A DNA stretch of 64,000 bases from Acephala macrosclerotiorum. Its lineage: Eukaryota; Ascomycota; Leotiomycetes; Helotiales; Mollisiaceae. Positions 37,958-50,393 of the stretch are shown one piece after another. Position numbers and translations under genes: made by a program. Below the pieces are notes generated by a model that was not told the DNA's origin, ran no database searches, and worked only from the letters and a program-made list of their open reading frames with translations. The stretch is taken from contig MU119485.1 in the NCBI GenBank assembly GCA_014904845.1, positions 1,885 to 65,884 of the forward strand. Direction: 5' to 3'. The stretch's first letter is position 1. Each line of letters starts with the position of its first letter.

Positions 37958-38459
37958 TTTGGGTTGAGAGTGTTTTCGGCGTTGTGGATGGTGCTGGAGT
38001 TGATGAGTTAATTTTATGGCAATGAGAGGGAGAACTTGCTATGTTTTATATTTTGACTTTGAGCGCTTATTGTTTCCAATGATGGACTTTAGGCAACGAT
38101 AACTTGCTCAATCACCCTCCATCCGGTGTGCAGATTTCGTACATCCGTGCATTCGTTCATCTTCCCATTTTGTCGCTGGGTACGACGAAGCCAGGTTCGG
38201 ATTTCACGGGCGAGGAAGCCGCTTCGCATATTCGGATTTAGAGCTCCCGGTGATCTCACTTACAGTAACAGGGCCACGTAATGCACCAAACAGGCCGGAA
38301 ACCACAAAGAGCAAAGGAAAGGTATGGGATACCGAGGGAAAGGCGTTTGAAGCTTCTAACACTCAAATCTTTCAAGTCCTCCCATCACTTCCAAGCCGCG
38401 AGGTCACATTTCCCGCAAACACATTCGCAACCCCCTTCTCTACACAACCCTTACTCGCG
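37958..38459. other. Intergenic, nothing recognised
   Basis: Promoter side of the DJ-1 gene and 3' side of the FAD oxidoreductase relict. The overlapping plus-strand frames at 38,250-38,628 are shadows of the pseudogene and its tail. Confidence 0.5.
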
Positions 38460-40085
38460 ATTTCCCGACCCCGATGTATCATACACTCCGGATCACACTT
38501 TGCTTCACCTCGAAGATCCGCTGCAGATTGTCTCCCCACACTCTATATCCTGGATCTCCGGGAGAAATGTAGCTTGGGTAATCAGTGATAACTCTCCGAG
38601 TTCCTTCTGCCTGTCGTACTTAATCTGATTCAGATACTCTGTGGTATTGGCTGCAAGGCCGTCATCTTGAGCAAGTGACCACGCTGGAGAGAAGAGTGTT
38701 TGACGGCCCGCGACTGCGTGAGGCCAAGCTGTTGCGGAGTTCGAGGTAAGGAGGTGTCCGTTGAGACCAGGGAACATGTATTACATGACGAAGACGCAAG
38801 TCGCGGGACCCTCGCCTCGATCTACCAATGATTGGATGTATGAGTTCATAATTACAGTGATGTTTTTCAAGTACGGGCACTGATCTTTGTTGTCTGTGGA
38901 CCGTAGAAACCTCGACGGAAGCTATAGGGGAAGAAAAGATCCACGAGTTGGGTGGCGCTGACGCATGGAGAATTGAAAACATTCTTGTACATTGGTGTGA
39001 AGCCAGCGAGGAGTTTCGAGAAGGTGGTATTGTAGCTTGGTTGTGAGGGATTCAAGGGGTCGTTAAATCGAAGAGCAACAAGCAGAGCGCGCGTTGAGAA
39101 GGTCGAAGGATCTGTCGTACTCAGATTTAGAGGAACATATCCTACGGCGTAGTACATCAATGAAAAGGGGTTGGTGTTGGTGTTGGAGAAGTCAACGGTG
39201 TTATTCTGTGCTCGTGCGTTGTCTTTGTCGTCGATGTACTGGAAGCAAAGTTAGCATTTGGATGGGATGTTATTTCTTTGGGAAACTCACATAGACACCG
39301 GACACCAATAGCACTTTTGGTTGGCTTAGCAGCTGCTTCTTGATAGAAGTTTTTAACAATTCCGAATTTTCCTCCTGCTCCCTGGAATGCCTAGAAAATG
39401 TCCGAGTAATTGTTCGACTTCGTGGTATTGATGATTTGATTTTCCGGAAGAACAGTTTCAAGAACCACAAGATGATCCGAAGCATACCCAAGCACCTGCC
39501 AAGAACCCAATGCCTCCACCAGTGGAGAAACCGCCGACTCCGACCCTACTATCCCTTGCACCGACGGCTGTGTATCCTGATCCTCCGGTTGCTTCGAGGG
39601 CTTGTGCCCAATCGCTAGCTCCCTGATAAGCTATGACTGGAATTGTGAAGCTTGGAATGACTGTGGTTTTGTTCATGTATGACAAGTTAATTACCATGCT
39701 GTTCGAACTCCACGCGTTTGTCATGGAATGCGCTCCGGAAACAAAGACGTAACCCTTGCCAAGAGGCGTCTTGTGTGTTACTTTCGCCGTATAGCTGACG
39801 TCCTTGGTTGATGCAGGGAATACGGCGATGCTGGCATTCTTGCTGAATTGGACGCCCTAATAACGAACAGCATTGTATTCTTGGCCTGGTGATCCTTTGC
39901 AGGAAATGAGAGAATCAGAGGGGAGACTGTACTCGAGCCATTGTAGACCTGAACCACCTTTGGCGCAATAACCTTCGACGACAGCCTGCGCGTGAATTGA
40001 ACCAGCAAGAAACTTGAGATTATCATTATTCTGCGCAGACAGCTTTTGGAGGAGGGAAGCTGGCAAGTCAACGAAACAAAGGTGA
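38460..40085 (-). pseudogene. FAD-linked oxidoreductase (PCMH/BBE type), multiply broken
   Basis: Pieces of one protein lie in order in three frames. The FAD-binding part includes FVSGAHSMTNAWSSNSMVIN and VGVGGFSTGGGIGFLAGAW; then AFQGAGGKFGIVKNFYQ; substrate-domain pieces such as FNDPLNPSQPSYNTTFSKLL; and a C-terminal BBE-like end, DYPSYISPGDPGYRVWGDNL. Lesions seen: TAG at 39,857-39,859 (after NAVRY), a frameshift near 39,488 in the GAWGYAS region, TAG at 39,391-39,393 where WAFQGAGG is expected (Trp to stop), frameshifts near 39,320, 38,905 and 38,590, and TAA at 38,781-38,783 before YMFPGLN. A normal intron (GTGAGT...TTCCAG) remains at about 39,242-39,291. All three stops are what C-to-T in CpA would give. 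The first exon with its signal peptide was not found. Confidence 0.85.
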
Positions 40086-40533
40086 GAACTTGGCGGAGGG
40101 TCTAAAATAAAAACTTAAGAGGGACACTACGGGATTGCCTTGATCGGCATGCGGCTTTTCCTGGGAAGAAGCCGACGATGAGAATAAGTTACTGGTTTTG
40201 AATCCCCTCAAACCTACAATGGGTCGGGGTTCGAGGGGTCGCGTAAATCACAGGCTTTACTTTAGACTATTAGAGGATGAGCCAATTGGCACCTGACCTA
40301 TCTCTAGAGTCTTTGCCTCTTTGACGTGATGAGCCTGTCGAAATCTCAACCTAGTGTCGGCCTTGCGTTAGCTTTAGATGATGTGTTGGAATCTTGCAGG
40401 TGAATGTGGACTTCGCTTTGCGTGAAAGTTTTAGGCATCTGGGAATGTAGGAGGTTTGAGCGAGGAAATCACAACGGAACGTACCTTCTCTCAGCGCAAC
40501 AAGAAGCCAAATAGAAGGCTCCTGCGAAACGCA
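40086..40533. other. Intergenic, nothing recognised
   Basis: Between the 5' end of the oxidoreductase relict and the 3' end of the cupin gene. No gene seen; the missing first exon of the relict might lie here. Confidence 0.4.
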
Positions 40534-40992
40534 TCACAGCTTTGATTTGATTTCGTTCCCATCAGCCTCATCCGAGAACCGATACACAATATCGCCAAAA
40601 GCCCCAGTGGGAAAAACATAAAACCACTTCAGTTCATCATCTTCAAGATTGAAAATCTCGTGTTCAGCATCTCCCGGTATGAAGACTGAGCTTCCTTCTT
40701 CCACTGCATATTCCTTTCCATCAATCCGAACGACTCCCTTTCCTGAGATGATGTAGTATATCTCAGATTGTTTGTGGCGATGAGGACAGAGTCTACCACT
40801 TCGAGGTTGGCAGACGGCGATACCAGAGCACATGGAGTCTGTTGGAGTGTTTTGTTGGGAGAATATTGTGTGCCATGTGCAGTTTCCCCTGCTGGAGACG
40901 CCGAATCCTTCAGGTGGCTGTGATGACGTAAAAGAAGCTGGAATAATCACTGGCTTGCTTTTCGCCGTTTGCTTTGCCCAAAATTTCCACAT
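40534..40992 (-). CDS. Small cupin-domain protein
   Basis: Single exon, 152 residues from the ATG at 40,992; an earlier GTG at 41,028 is not a credible fungal start. The single cupin domain occupies residues about 55-135. Motif 1 reads GRLCPHRHKQSEIYYIISGKG, giving metal ligands His71, His73 and Glu77 in the HxHx3E spacing. Motif 2 reads FIPGDAEHEIFNLED with His111. All four ligands are present, so metal binding is likely. Small fungal cupins act as dioxygenases, lyases or isomerases, often in secondary metabolism; the neighbours here (a broken FAD oxidoreductase and a DJ-1 protein) do not settle the substrate. The N-terminus is Lys-rich, without signal peptide. Confidence 0.82.
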   Translation of the reverse strand: MWKFWAKQTAKSKPVIIPASFTSSQPPEGFGVSSRGNCTWHTIFSQQNTPTDSMCSGIAVCQPRSGRLCPHRHKQSEIYYIISGKGVVRIDGKEYAVEEGSSVFIPGDAEHEIFNLEDDELKWFYVFPTGAFGDIVYRFSDEADGNEIKSKL

Positions 40993-42130
40993 CTTGAATT
41001 CGGATAATTGAAGGGAACGAAAAAGCACTCAAAGGCCCGGCCAGAATCAACCCGAGGCATTGTTTTTATAACGATTCTTGAAGGATACACATACTGAAAT
41101 AGGTGCGGGTACCCCAAAGTGGGGCTTCGCTAGTGGCAATCATCGGCTCAGGGGGGAAGACTTCAGAAGTGGGGGGGCCGGGGGTTTCTTTGCTCTCAAA
41201 TTTACCCAACATGTTGTATTTGATATATCTAATAATATCAAGTGAGATACATCGTATTTACTGTTCCCTTCTCTGCTGGATTACTTTTTCACCATCCGGT
41301 TTTATACATGGCTAGCTGGAACATCACCAATCGCCACTTTGGAAGAACTCCCATTGCCGCCTCCGCCTCCAGTTTTCAAAGGTTTCGGGGGTCACCCATA
41401 TTTTCTTTGGCGCTGCATCTTCAGCTGCCTTCAATATATGCTCTTTCGTGGAATTGAATATCTTTACAAAAGCGATGATGGATTAACATATCGGTAGATT
41501 AGTTGGTACTCGTCTGCTGAGAAAGTATCGGCTTGGCGTATGTCGGGCAAACGTTGCCACATGAACTCCGGCCAAGGTTAAATACAGCCCTTTGGTAGTT
41601 TCCCATGGCTATGTGCTACACCCATGACGGAAGCAGCTTCCAAGAATTTATGGTTGCCGGATATTACCTTTCTCGCTGTCTGCCAAAGACTCTCGCTGGA
41701 CTTCTGTTTTTGCTGTGGCATGTTTCTTAAGGTTGATATACTGCCTTAGATTTGAGCGGAAAGGGTGCTATTGATGATTTTGCATAAAAGAAGCAATGTG
41801 GAAGAGAGAGATTACTGATGAGAAGCAACATGAAATAAGTCAGGAACTTAATCACGGGGAGACGATCCTTGTATCAATAGCAATTTCCATGATCGAGATC
41901 ACAGAATTCTTTGCTGAAGCAAAGAACCTAATGCAGTTAATAACCTTATTACGATGTCTTAATAGGAAATCACGGTAGTCCCTTGATCAGACACATTTCT
42001 TTCAGAAGGCCAAGAATGATGCTCAGAATCTCAAACAGGCGTTGCACACAGTTCTACATTTGAGACCCACTCAATAACGCCCTCCAATTTTTTTATAATG
42101 CCATCTAGATATAGGTTAATTCAGCGTTCG
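40993..42130. other. Gene-free region
   Basis: No gene recognised in 1.1 kb. Short frames (41,103-41,457; 41,796-41,978) have no domain and poor codon use. G-rich patch at about 41,150-41,190. Confidence 0.5.
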
Positions 42131-43038
42131 TTAGCGCTTTGCGCCTTCTTTAAACAACTTTACACGTTGTTGAAACGCACCATTTCCTCCTGGATAGTTC
42201 AATTTATTATTCCCACACCACCTTTCGATATACTTCAAGAAATCTCCTGATTCTTGGTCAACGTCCGTTATTAAGAAAGGCAATGAACCAAACTTATCTC
42301 CGCAGAGTATCGTATTTAAGATCTCAACCTGGCGTTCATCTGCTCTGCTTCCCTTTCGATTCTCCCAACCCGTAAACAGAACCACAATGTTATGTACCCA
42401 ATTTTGGCCAGTATATAGCACGGCATTGCCAAATTTGTTCGAATCAAGCATCAACATGATGTCGGACTTCGTGGCTTTCGCCTCGCAATGTTTCTCATAT
42501 AGGTCTCGAATGCTTCGCTAGCTCTTGATCAAGAAAGCATGCCCATCAGAGTCTTCTGGGGGATAGAGTGTGAGCAGATTCTCGCGGAACCAACCCCAGT
42601 TCGCTTTTTCACATAAGCGTCTAATGCAACGTCTGAGCTGAGAGCCGTCGAGTTTGTAGAAAGAATATTCGCCGTGTTCTCCGTGCTTAGCCGTGTTGGG
42701 GAGATTTTCTGGATCGCATGCCGGCATTGGAGTGCGCGAACCTGAATATGTCTTTCTCCAATACATTGATAAAGAGTTCAGAGCAGGAGAAGCTCTCTCA
42801 AGGTTTGAGTATACCGCCATCTCCAACTTATTGCTCGCGTCTCTACTTGTATCTGGCGAAACTGTTACCGGAGTACGAGGAGGACTTTGTGGTTTATATT
42901 TCTCGCTCGGATAGATGCTCTCAGTCCTGCTTTGATTCGACACCTTTTCGGTCTGAGATGACCCTCATTTTTGGCCGACTCTCGAGGATTAGCTTCCGCA
43001 GACTTATTGTCGCGCTTTGATCCCTTGAAGAAGGACAT
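42131..43038 (-). pseudogene. Uncharacterised protein, interrupted by a frameshift and a stop
   Basis: A frame from the ATG at 43,038 (MSFFKGSKRDNKSAEANPR) must shift near 42,950 to continue as SNQSRTESIYPSEKYKP. The continuing frame runs to 42,131 and is cut only by TAG at 42,518-42,520; coding character continues in the same frame on both sides (GHAFLIKS, stop, RSIRDLYEKHCEAKATKSD). The body contains YWRKTYSG, RRCIRRLCEKANWGWF, NWVHNIVVLFTGWENR and a C-terminal ERWCGNNKLNYPGG. I do not recognise the family. An intron could replace the frameshift, but none spans the TAG convincingly. CAG to TAG or TGG to TAG would both be CpA-to-TpA changes. Read-through or recoding is unlikely. Confidence 0.55.
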
Positions 43039-43440
43039 CGTACTAAGATGTGCGCTTCGTACCACTCTAGCTTCTCCTTTTGACAGTAAGTGAAGGTGGT
43101 GCTGTACAAAAACCATGGGAACTAAACTCATACGCAAGCAGAAGTAATCCCCCCCCCAAAAGAGGTGAACATGGCTGTAAACCAGCTGTTTTGTGAATGT
43201 AAGATCGCTTACATCCTTTCGAACCTTGTTGAAATTGTGAATCATTTGACCGAATACTTTTCGTTCTATGCATAGGGTTGTAAGTCTTTGTAAGTCTGTA
43301 TAATAGCTGAAAATGGTCTCAGAATCTACCTGCCCCCTCGCCCCCTGCAAGGACCGAAATACTCTCCCCTCAGCTTTCCAACTTCTCTCATTAGAGGGCT
43401 AAATCCGAGTAAATCAAACACGTACAAATCTAAAGACTTC
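43039..43440. other. Intergenic, nothing recognised
   Basis: Includes a run of nine C at about 43,150. The minus frame covering much of it (42,865-43,350) overlaps the start of the gene above but has no domain. Confidence 0.4.
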
Positions 43441-44052
43441 TCAATCATCCTTGCTCTTCCCACCGAACTTCGTGGCCATAGCCCTGATTTTCACGAAGTC
43501 ATCAACTTCGGTCCACATCAGAAGCGCCAGCACCCAGCCAAGCAGTTCGTTCAGACTCAGAAGACTCAAAAGATCTCTTACGGCCAGAGCAATGAATCCA
43601 AATAGTACAATCTATTCCAAAGCCCTAGTAAGTTCAGAACTCCATCCAAGGATTTTCGCCAGCATGGTCGAAGAAAATTTTTCCTCGGGTGCCAGTCTGT
43701 ATGCCAACACCATCAGATCCATGAATCTGTGGGTCCTACACCAAGATGATAAAGACTGACGTAAGCTTTGCGATGAGATCGCAATGTGACTGATTTCGGT
43801 GGACATATACAATAGCAGGATCTCGAAAGGCATCGTAAGGCGGTCATTCTGCCTGTCTACAAGCAGCGCAGACACCTGATTGGCGAAGGACATGGGGACG
43901 CGAAATGTTCTCAACGCAGAAAAAATTATAGAAAACGGTGGGCGATGAGAGAAGGAGCCGACTGTGATGTCCATAGAAATTTCCTCCTCGACTTCATGCC
44001 AATTTATTAGCGTCTGACTTTGTGTTGCTCGGGACTCGCCAAATCGAGACAT
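43441..44052 (-). pseudogene. Uncharacterised helical protein with an in-frame TAG
   Basis: A single frame of 204 codons, open except for TAG at 43,612-43,614. Upstream of it: MSRFGESRATQSQT, then PFEILLLYMSTEISHIAISS and a helical AYRLAPEEKFSS segment. Downstream in the same frame comes a clear hydrophobic pair (IVLFGFIALAVRDLL and LLGWVLALLMW) and a basic tail KFGGKSKDD ending at TGA. The coherent membrane-like C-terminus after the stop argues that the TAG is a recent nonsense change, most simply CAG to TAG. Family unknown. A truncated protein of 146 residues may still be made. Confidence 0.55.
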
Positions 44053-45189
44053 ATTGTCGACGGTGCATCAAGCCCTACTCCTGTAGTCAGCACAAACAGT
44101 GGCAGGAGCTTCTAGATTCGAATGGTGAGATACTTTGGAGCCTTATAAGAAGTCTATTTTCCTAGTTGAGGCCGGCGCACCCTCGCCTTGACCTCAGGCC
44201 CTCAGTCCCCCAATGGTCTTGAACTTCTAATTGAGGAGTCGAAAGGCCATAAGCAAGAGGTCTTCATATCTTCATGTTCGACTTGCATTGAATTGGTCCG
44301 AAGATGCAGTGCACGGTACCCCTTACGTAATTTTACCTACGTTCCTGCAATCAGTTCTGAAGCTGCAAAAAGAAGACAAAGAGCAACCTAGCGATTGGAA
44401 ATGAGTTTTTTGTTTAGACCGAATCAGAAACTTCAGACCCAAGAACCCTATACTTAGATGAGTTCGTACCATTAACTAAATTTGAGGAGACATTAGGAAA
44501 CCCTTACAAGATAGTCCACAAAGGTTTCAGAACATGGGAGATGCCTCAAGCCTTTACCGAGCACGTGACAAGGGGCGGAAGCGAGTCGAACTTGTCTTGG
44601 TGCAGAACGTTTCCTATCTGAATGGTGTTGCAAGCAAAGAAAGGAGAGTAAAAGATGAATTTATTATTTACTATAGATTCCTAGGGACGCAAATCTTCTG
44701 AACAATCGAGCTCCACACCCTCGGTGCCAAATTATTCAAGTCGAAGCTGTAAATTTACCTTTCTGCATTCTACAAAACTACTTCACAAGCTTCTAATCTT
44801 TCGACCCGGCTCTCGACTCATATTTGCGCTCACTTAAAGAGGGCTTCATACGGAAGGGCTCGATATTCAGGATTATGAGAGATTCTGGTCATGGAGAAGA
44901 TGCGATGAGAGTCCAGGCAAGGTTAGGAAATTGGAACCAATGCTAAATCGAGCTTATCAACAGTAGTAAAGGGCACAAATTACGGAGCAAAAACAATGAG
45001 TCATTCCTTTTAAGTCACATGTCTTGATCGGCCTCAATGGGGCCGACCCAAAAACCCACTTAGCCTAGGGACGCCGCCCACAGATCCATTTGCAAAGCAA
45101 CCTTTCCTTCTTGTGCAAACGCTTGATTGCTTTTTGGATACCACAAATCATTCCGCCTTGCGCACACAGTGGTTAGAGATATTACAGTA
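44053..45189. other. Gene-free region
   Basis: Nothing recognised in 1.1 kb. The frame at 44,188-44,391 is short and without domain. Confidence 0.5.
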
Positions 45190-46799
45190 ATGGAGGAGCG
45201 ACAAGCAGACAAGATGGAGGGAGTTGAATGGACACCAGATTTGGAAATAAGTAAGCAGCTTTTGCACAAGCTTTGGTTGATAAGCACTGACAAGCCAGCC
45301 CACCGGTGCTCAACAATTCCCATTTGCGACAATTGCCTCAAAAAGTACAGCTTCCTCCCGGGATTTCCTAATGGGCAGGCAATTTGGAAGCTTGAGACTC
45401 TGGTCCCACACGAGGCGTTTGTTGCCAGGGACTGCTTGGCCGAACTCTCATCCAGAAATGAAGCAGAAAACTGGGTCAAGGATGGAAACGTAAGCTTCCA
45501 TTTTCCGTACGAACGATCATTATCATTAGACTATCTGATTGACTAACAGCCACCTCATCTAGACACCGCAGTTGGGTCACTTGGGCAACAAGATAGAATG
45601 CATCTTGAAGGCGTAAGCCACATCCCAGCAGATAGATAGAGGTACGCTGATCAATAAACAGAGGTGTTGATACCCAATTCTTGTTTTTCAGCCTCTTGCC
45701 ATACGAGATCAGACACAAAATTTTTGCAGAACTTGCTTCTACGGAGCGTTTGATCGAGATCGTGCGACAGTACTCCGAATCCCCCCCGCTTCCACACCTC
45801 AACTCCCTATGCTCGCGCACTACAGTCATCCTAGGAGATGTAGACGATGATCACCAAGAAACACACCACCATCACTTCTTCCAAACCAGCGATAGATCTC
45901 GGGCTTCTCCTGCCTGCTTCCAGCTTTGTACACTGTCTCGATCAGTGGCGATACAGGGCTCCACTTGGCTCTGCTTCGACAGTCTCGACCCCAACAGCCC
46001 TGCGGCTTTACGACGCCCAAGATGCTTCTGGTACAATCCTAAGACATGTATTGTACTATTCTGGCTCAAAGCCTGCAATACTACACTCGTGCAGTTCTGT
46101 GCGGACACACACAAGTGGAACGTAGACGTCCCTCGCGTCGCATTCAAGCTCAACCCGTATTGCTGCGACTTCAGCCAGGTGTACGATTCTGAGAATGCAG
46201 AATACAGCATATTTGATGGACGCCACCCTGATCCCGGCTTTCAGGCAATCGAAATACTGCATGGCATCGACGCAGAAGAATTTCCAGACCACTCTCCTGC
46301 TTCGCGACGCAACTGCACGATGCCGGCATTGCCAGGTCAAAGAAAACACGTCTTTCCAGGTTGTCGAGGATTCATCGAGCTTCTGATGCTTACGTCAATC
46401 TCTAGCTTCAGAGAGCCTCGAGGTGGCGAGGTTGATTGCAATACATTTGCCTTAAATAACTATGATACCTCCACGCCTGACTATGATGACAGCAATGCCT
46501 TCATGTTTCTAGCACTGCAAGAGCCACTTATTGACCAGCGTCTTCCTTTGGGTCGCCTCAATAGAACTGTACCACGCTGGACAGAAATTCAGCCAAAGAT
46601 CAAGTGGATGCAGCTAGCTCAACGATATCCCGAATTCCCACCAGCATGGCACTACCGAGTCGAGCAGGTCGACACCGAAGATATGAAGTATATTGTTCCA
46701 GGCGGCGAAGACTTAAGCCAATTGAAGATTCTTGCCACCGCGGCCTTTATTTGCGTTATTTCCCAAGATTGTACCTTTGAGACAAATGGCCTTTGGTAG
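45190..46799 (+). CDS. 2EXR-domain protein with N-terminal Cys-containing region
   Basis: Three exons, 45190-45489, 45563-45612 and 45662-46799 (introns 73 and 49 nt); 495 residues. The frame is continuous only with this splicing. The first 117 residues include CSTIPICDNCLKKYSF, a possible partial zinc site. The 2EXR domain begins near residue 122: FFSLLPYEIRHKIFAELAST, with ERLIEIV matching the PRLIxI end of the first block, SPACFQLCTLSRSVA in the place of PxLLxVCRESR, and CFWYNPKTCIVLF for the last strand. 2EXR proteins are abundant, fast-evolving fungal proteins of unknown biochemical role. The rest is family-specific (GIDAEEF, PPAWHYRVEQV). First of three related loci on this strand. Confidence 0.8.
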
Positions 46800-48744
46800 C
46801 TCTTTCAGAGATATCCTGCAGATTTCCTTAGAGCAAGTTATTCTCATATGGTCTGGGGTCTCATATACTCCGCTGGGTGGAAAATTTGGACCAGAATTCT
46901 GCCTGGAATGCGTCCAGCCTCTCTTGGACTCTTGTCCTGTTGGATTCCAGGGTTTCTAGGCTCTCTCTTCGCTCAAGGTATTTAAGACCGAAGTTACCCT
47001 CCTCTCTAAAGGTCTCCAAAAGTATTTTGTGGTTTCGGATTTCTTTGTTTTCTCACTCACTTCCATATTTCGGAGCGCTCTTTGTACATGCACGACGCAT
47101 TCAACTCCCCTCATCATAGATAATGAAAAGAAGACAAAATATTATTTGTCTCGAATTCTGATTGCAGGTAAAACTATCGCCGCTGCAACTGATTGACACA
47201 CTTATAAGTTTGAAGAGAACATTGTGTAAAAAGCAGGATGACCACGTGATTAATATAAGCTAGCAAAAGCGAACCCACCTCAGCCAGGACACGTAGAAAA
47301 TGCCCGTCTTTACGGAAGGCGATTTAGTAAGATCTCTTTCCAATTTTTGGAAGGAGGCTTGCCTGACTGTTGCAGATAGAGCATTTGATAAGGACCATCC
47401 AGCATCCGTCTAGGACTTGCTCTACTAGTTGCTTGCTAAAGCGAGAAGTGTTACAAAACCGTGAAGCGATGAAGAAAACATGGAATTCCCACAATCACCA
47501 ACTCGAAATGTCCTCCATAAAATGGCTTTGGAAGCTAGGTTCAGGCGTTCAACGCCTTCGTCAAAGGGCTCTTACTTAAGAGTTCTTTGTCTTAGATACC
47601 ATACGTACGCAGCATTGCATAGTAAGAAAAGAAGAAAACTTCAACAAATAGGGAGAGAAGCGGAACTACTGTCTTTGTTTGCGAATCTGATGATCTGCTT
47701 CCTAGTGGAAACAAAAGTGTGCTGGGGATTCCCTCCGCAAACTTCCTCTTGCCCATTTAGAGTAAAAGGACGTTTAACTCCTGATCTGAGTATGATCAAG
47801 TGATCGAGAGGTGTGCTAGCGGCCCTCTCAAGCTTCGTGGGCATAGGACTTGGGTTGTCACGGGAGAGGGGTATTGGGGCATGCTTCCAGCGTGCAAACA
47901 GTCTCCCACTATATAGCAGAGTGAGGGGCAGTCCAAGGGACATCCGCGAAGTATGCACAGAGTCTTGCTCGTATAACTCTCCGATGCGTGCCGATTCTCA
48001 GTCCAGTATGCTAGCCAAGTGGTGCCTATGAGTTCATTGTAAAGTACGTATGAATTACGAATTCAATAGGTCCTTCAGGAAGGCATATAGTCTTCGGCTT
48101 AACATACGTTACGAACATCATCCACCTTCGACACCTCAGCCTCGAATATCAACTTTCCCTTCCATTGATCGACGTCCCCTTCTTTAAACTCTTGTGCATC
48201 GTATCCATTATACCTCAAAGTACGCTCTTCATTCCATTGCAATCTTTAGAGCATGTCGCAGCCATCAACGATGCCAACCTCGTGCTCCTGCAACGACTCT
48301 CGTTGTGAGTGCGTAATCCCCACACCCCTTACCCCCGAAACAGCCACACGCCTCCAAGAAAAGGCATGAAAAGGCACAGAGCGTAATGCCCTCATTCATG
48401 CCCGATATCCATCTACCAAAGGTAGCCAATAAATTCAACAAGATATCGATCGTGTAAGTCTCAAAGTCCCTGTATCCCGACTTTTGCCTTGCTCGGTGCT
48501 AATATCCACAGGCCCGTATGCTCGTTCGCCAAACCAAGCCCTGGGCTCTCGACGGTGCGATCGTTGGGCTGTCCACCATGTCAGTCTCAGGCAGAGAAGG
48601 TCGTTTTAGTATAGTTTAAGATTACGCACCTAAGAGTAAGTCAAAGTCTTTGAGCTAACTTCCTGCAGTGTTGCTGCGCCTGACCCCACAAGACAGTGTG
48701 CCTTAAAAGGTTCACCGAAAGCCTTCACTCAACAACCCTACCGC
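46800..48744. other. Gene-free region
   Basis: No gene recognised in 1.9 kb. A short Cys-containing frame starts at 48,254 (MSQPSTMPTSCSC) and may be a decayed first exon of the pseudogene that follows. The minus frame 47,641-47,958 has no domain. Confidence 0.45.
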
Positions 48745-49733
48745 ACATTCCCCCTTCGGCCGCCTACTAATTGGACTATGTCTCCAGATCTGGCGCTTGG
48801 CGGCCCTCCATCCACGCCTCATTGCGATGGAGTACGGCGTAAATGCCCCCGGCGAAGGTAGTCGCGCTGAACCCAGTCATGCATCCGAGCACCAGCAATG
48901 AGCCCGAGTTTCCTCTCTATCTCAACTTCTCCCGGCAATCCTCCACGCCTGCCACGAACATGAATCGATTTTCTTCTCTTCTACCGACTTCGATCTTTCG
49001 ATACCCTCACAAGCTCTCGATTCAAGACTGGGGTCAAACACCGCATTTACTTCAACAACGGCGTCGACATTCTCTATTTTGAAGCTAATACTTCCGTTAA
49101 TCGTCAAGAAATTGCTAAGGTGGCGGTACGGTTTGATGAAGTGAGTTATTCTGACTCTTATCGGCCTTACCCTATCATGAACATGATGAATACGTTGCGA
49201 GGATCTGATCCTGATCCTCCTTCACCCTTTCGAGTGAGCGGTGGGTGTCCAGGTCTCAGTGATATTGATCCTCAAGTCAAACTTGGAGAACAACACCCCG
49301 GCCACATCGGTAGCACAACTGTTTTGAGCCACGTCTACGACTCCAAACTTGATCTTAGAGCCCGTTGGAGCATTCAGCGCGCGAGAGATGATATTGAGGT
49401 CTTCGAGGCGGACGAAAATTATGATGTCACTGGGAAGCGAAACTATTGGAGTGGTAATAAAATGTCGAATTTTCGATTCGCTTGCGTCCGTTCGACGGCA
49501 AATGGTATTGGTCCTGAATTTCATTGCAGTATCTTCTTGCAAAAGGGAAGACTTGGAAAATTTGGACAGGATGGCTTCGACTTCTTGATGGGTGTGCAAC
49601 GCCGCATTCATTGTAAGTACAACTTCTTAAAACGTGTGAGAACAGCAAAGCTCCCAAATCTTCAGGCACACTTCTGATGCTAGTCAAAGAGATCGAAACT
49701 GTCACCTTTGATGAGATCGGATTCGTTAGCTAG
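48745..49733 (+). pseudogene. 2EXR-domain relict
   Basis: Three pieces follow the 2EXR order. First FGRLLIGLCLQIWRLAALHP with RLIAMEYG (the first block), then QLLPAILHACHEHES (compare PxLLxVCxESR). Then, after a one-base shift near 48,970, YRLRSFDTLTSSRFKTG and IYFNNGVDILYF (compare the IYFNxxxDILYF strand), continuing in one frame to 49,612. A normal 53-nt intron (GTAAGT...TTCAG) leads to a last exon ending LVKEIETVTFDEIGFVS. Lesions: TGA at 48,899-48,901 and the frameshift near 48,970. YRLRSFDT matches YSLRSFDT in the next 2EXR gene. Recently inactivated, since the rest still reads well. Confidence 0.75.
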
Positions 49734-50393
49734 GAGAGCGAGTTCTTGAAATGCAAAAAGGAAACATCGGAGCACCTGGTAATTTAATTCTCCCATCCAA
49801 GCCAAGAACATCTATTGACATTAATCAGGGACGGATGAAGTGCATAGACTGAAGTTCAGGAATGGACGCGGGATAGTCACTATTCGTGGGTATTGGAGAA
49901 GTATTGTAGAACTTGCAACACAATGACCTCGGACAGCAGGATTACTTTCCTCGTAAGGTAGCCACGTAGCAAAAGCAATGACCATAAACCCAGAAATACC
50001 TCCTATAATAGCAAATGATCAAGCAAAGCCCCAGTATAGTGCAAAGCAACGTGATTGCGAAAATTCAGTCATTCCGTACCCATGCTACAACATCAGATGA
50101 ATAAACCGCCTCAAACTACAGCCATGACTCCGCGCTAACGGGAAGCGGGAAGCGTGTCCTTGTATAGCATATAAACTCGTTCGACCAACGAAGACTACAA
50201 AGTCAACTTCCTTTCGCAACACCTTCGACCCCCATCTTGCTACTTAGCAAGGCATTCTTCATTCCAACCCCAGCCTTCTTTAATCATATCTTCTCGCGCA
50301 TCGCGTTTGCGATCATCAAGAGCTTTCTTTTCTATTACTTCGACTTGCAAGACTTGTGCGCCTTGCGCCAGCATCTTCTTGAACCACAACATC
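49734..50393. other. Intergenic, upstream of the second intact 2EXR gene
   Basis: No gene. A TATA-like word (gtatagcatataaa) lies at about 50,163-50,175, some 220 bases before the start codon, and CT-rich sequence follows, as in fungal promoters. Confidence 0.45.

Noticed and set aside
43451..43759. 102-codon plus-strand frame
   Set aside because: Antisense to the minus-strand frame at 43,441-44,052, which has coherent membrane-like segments on both sides of its stop.
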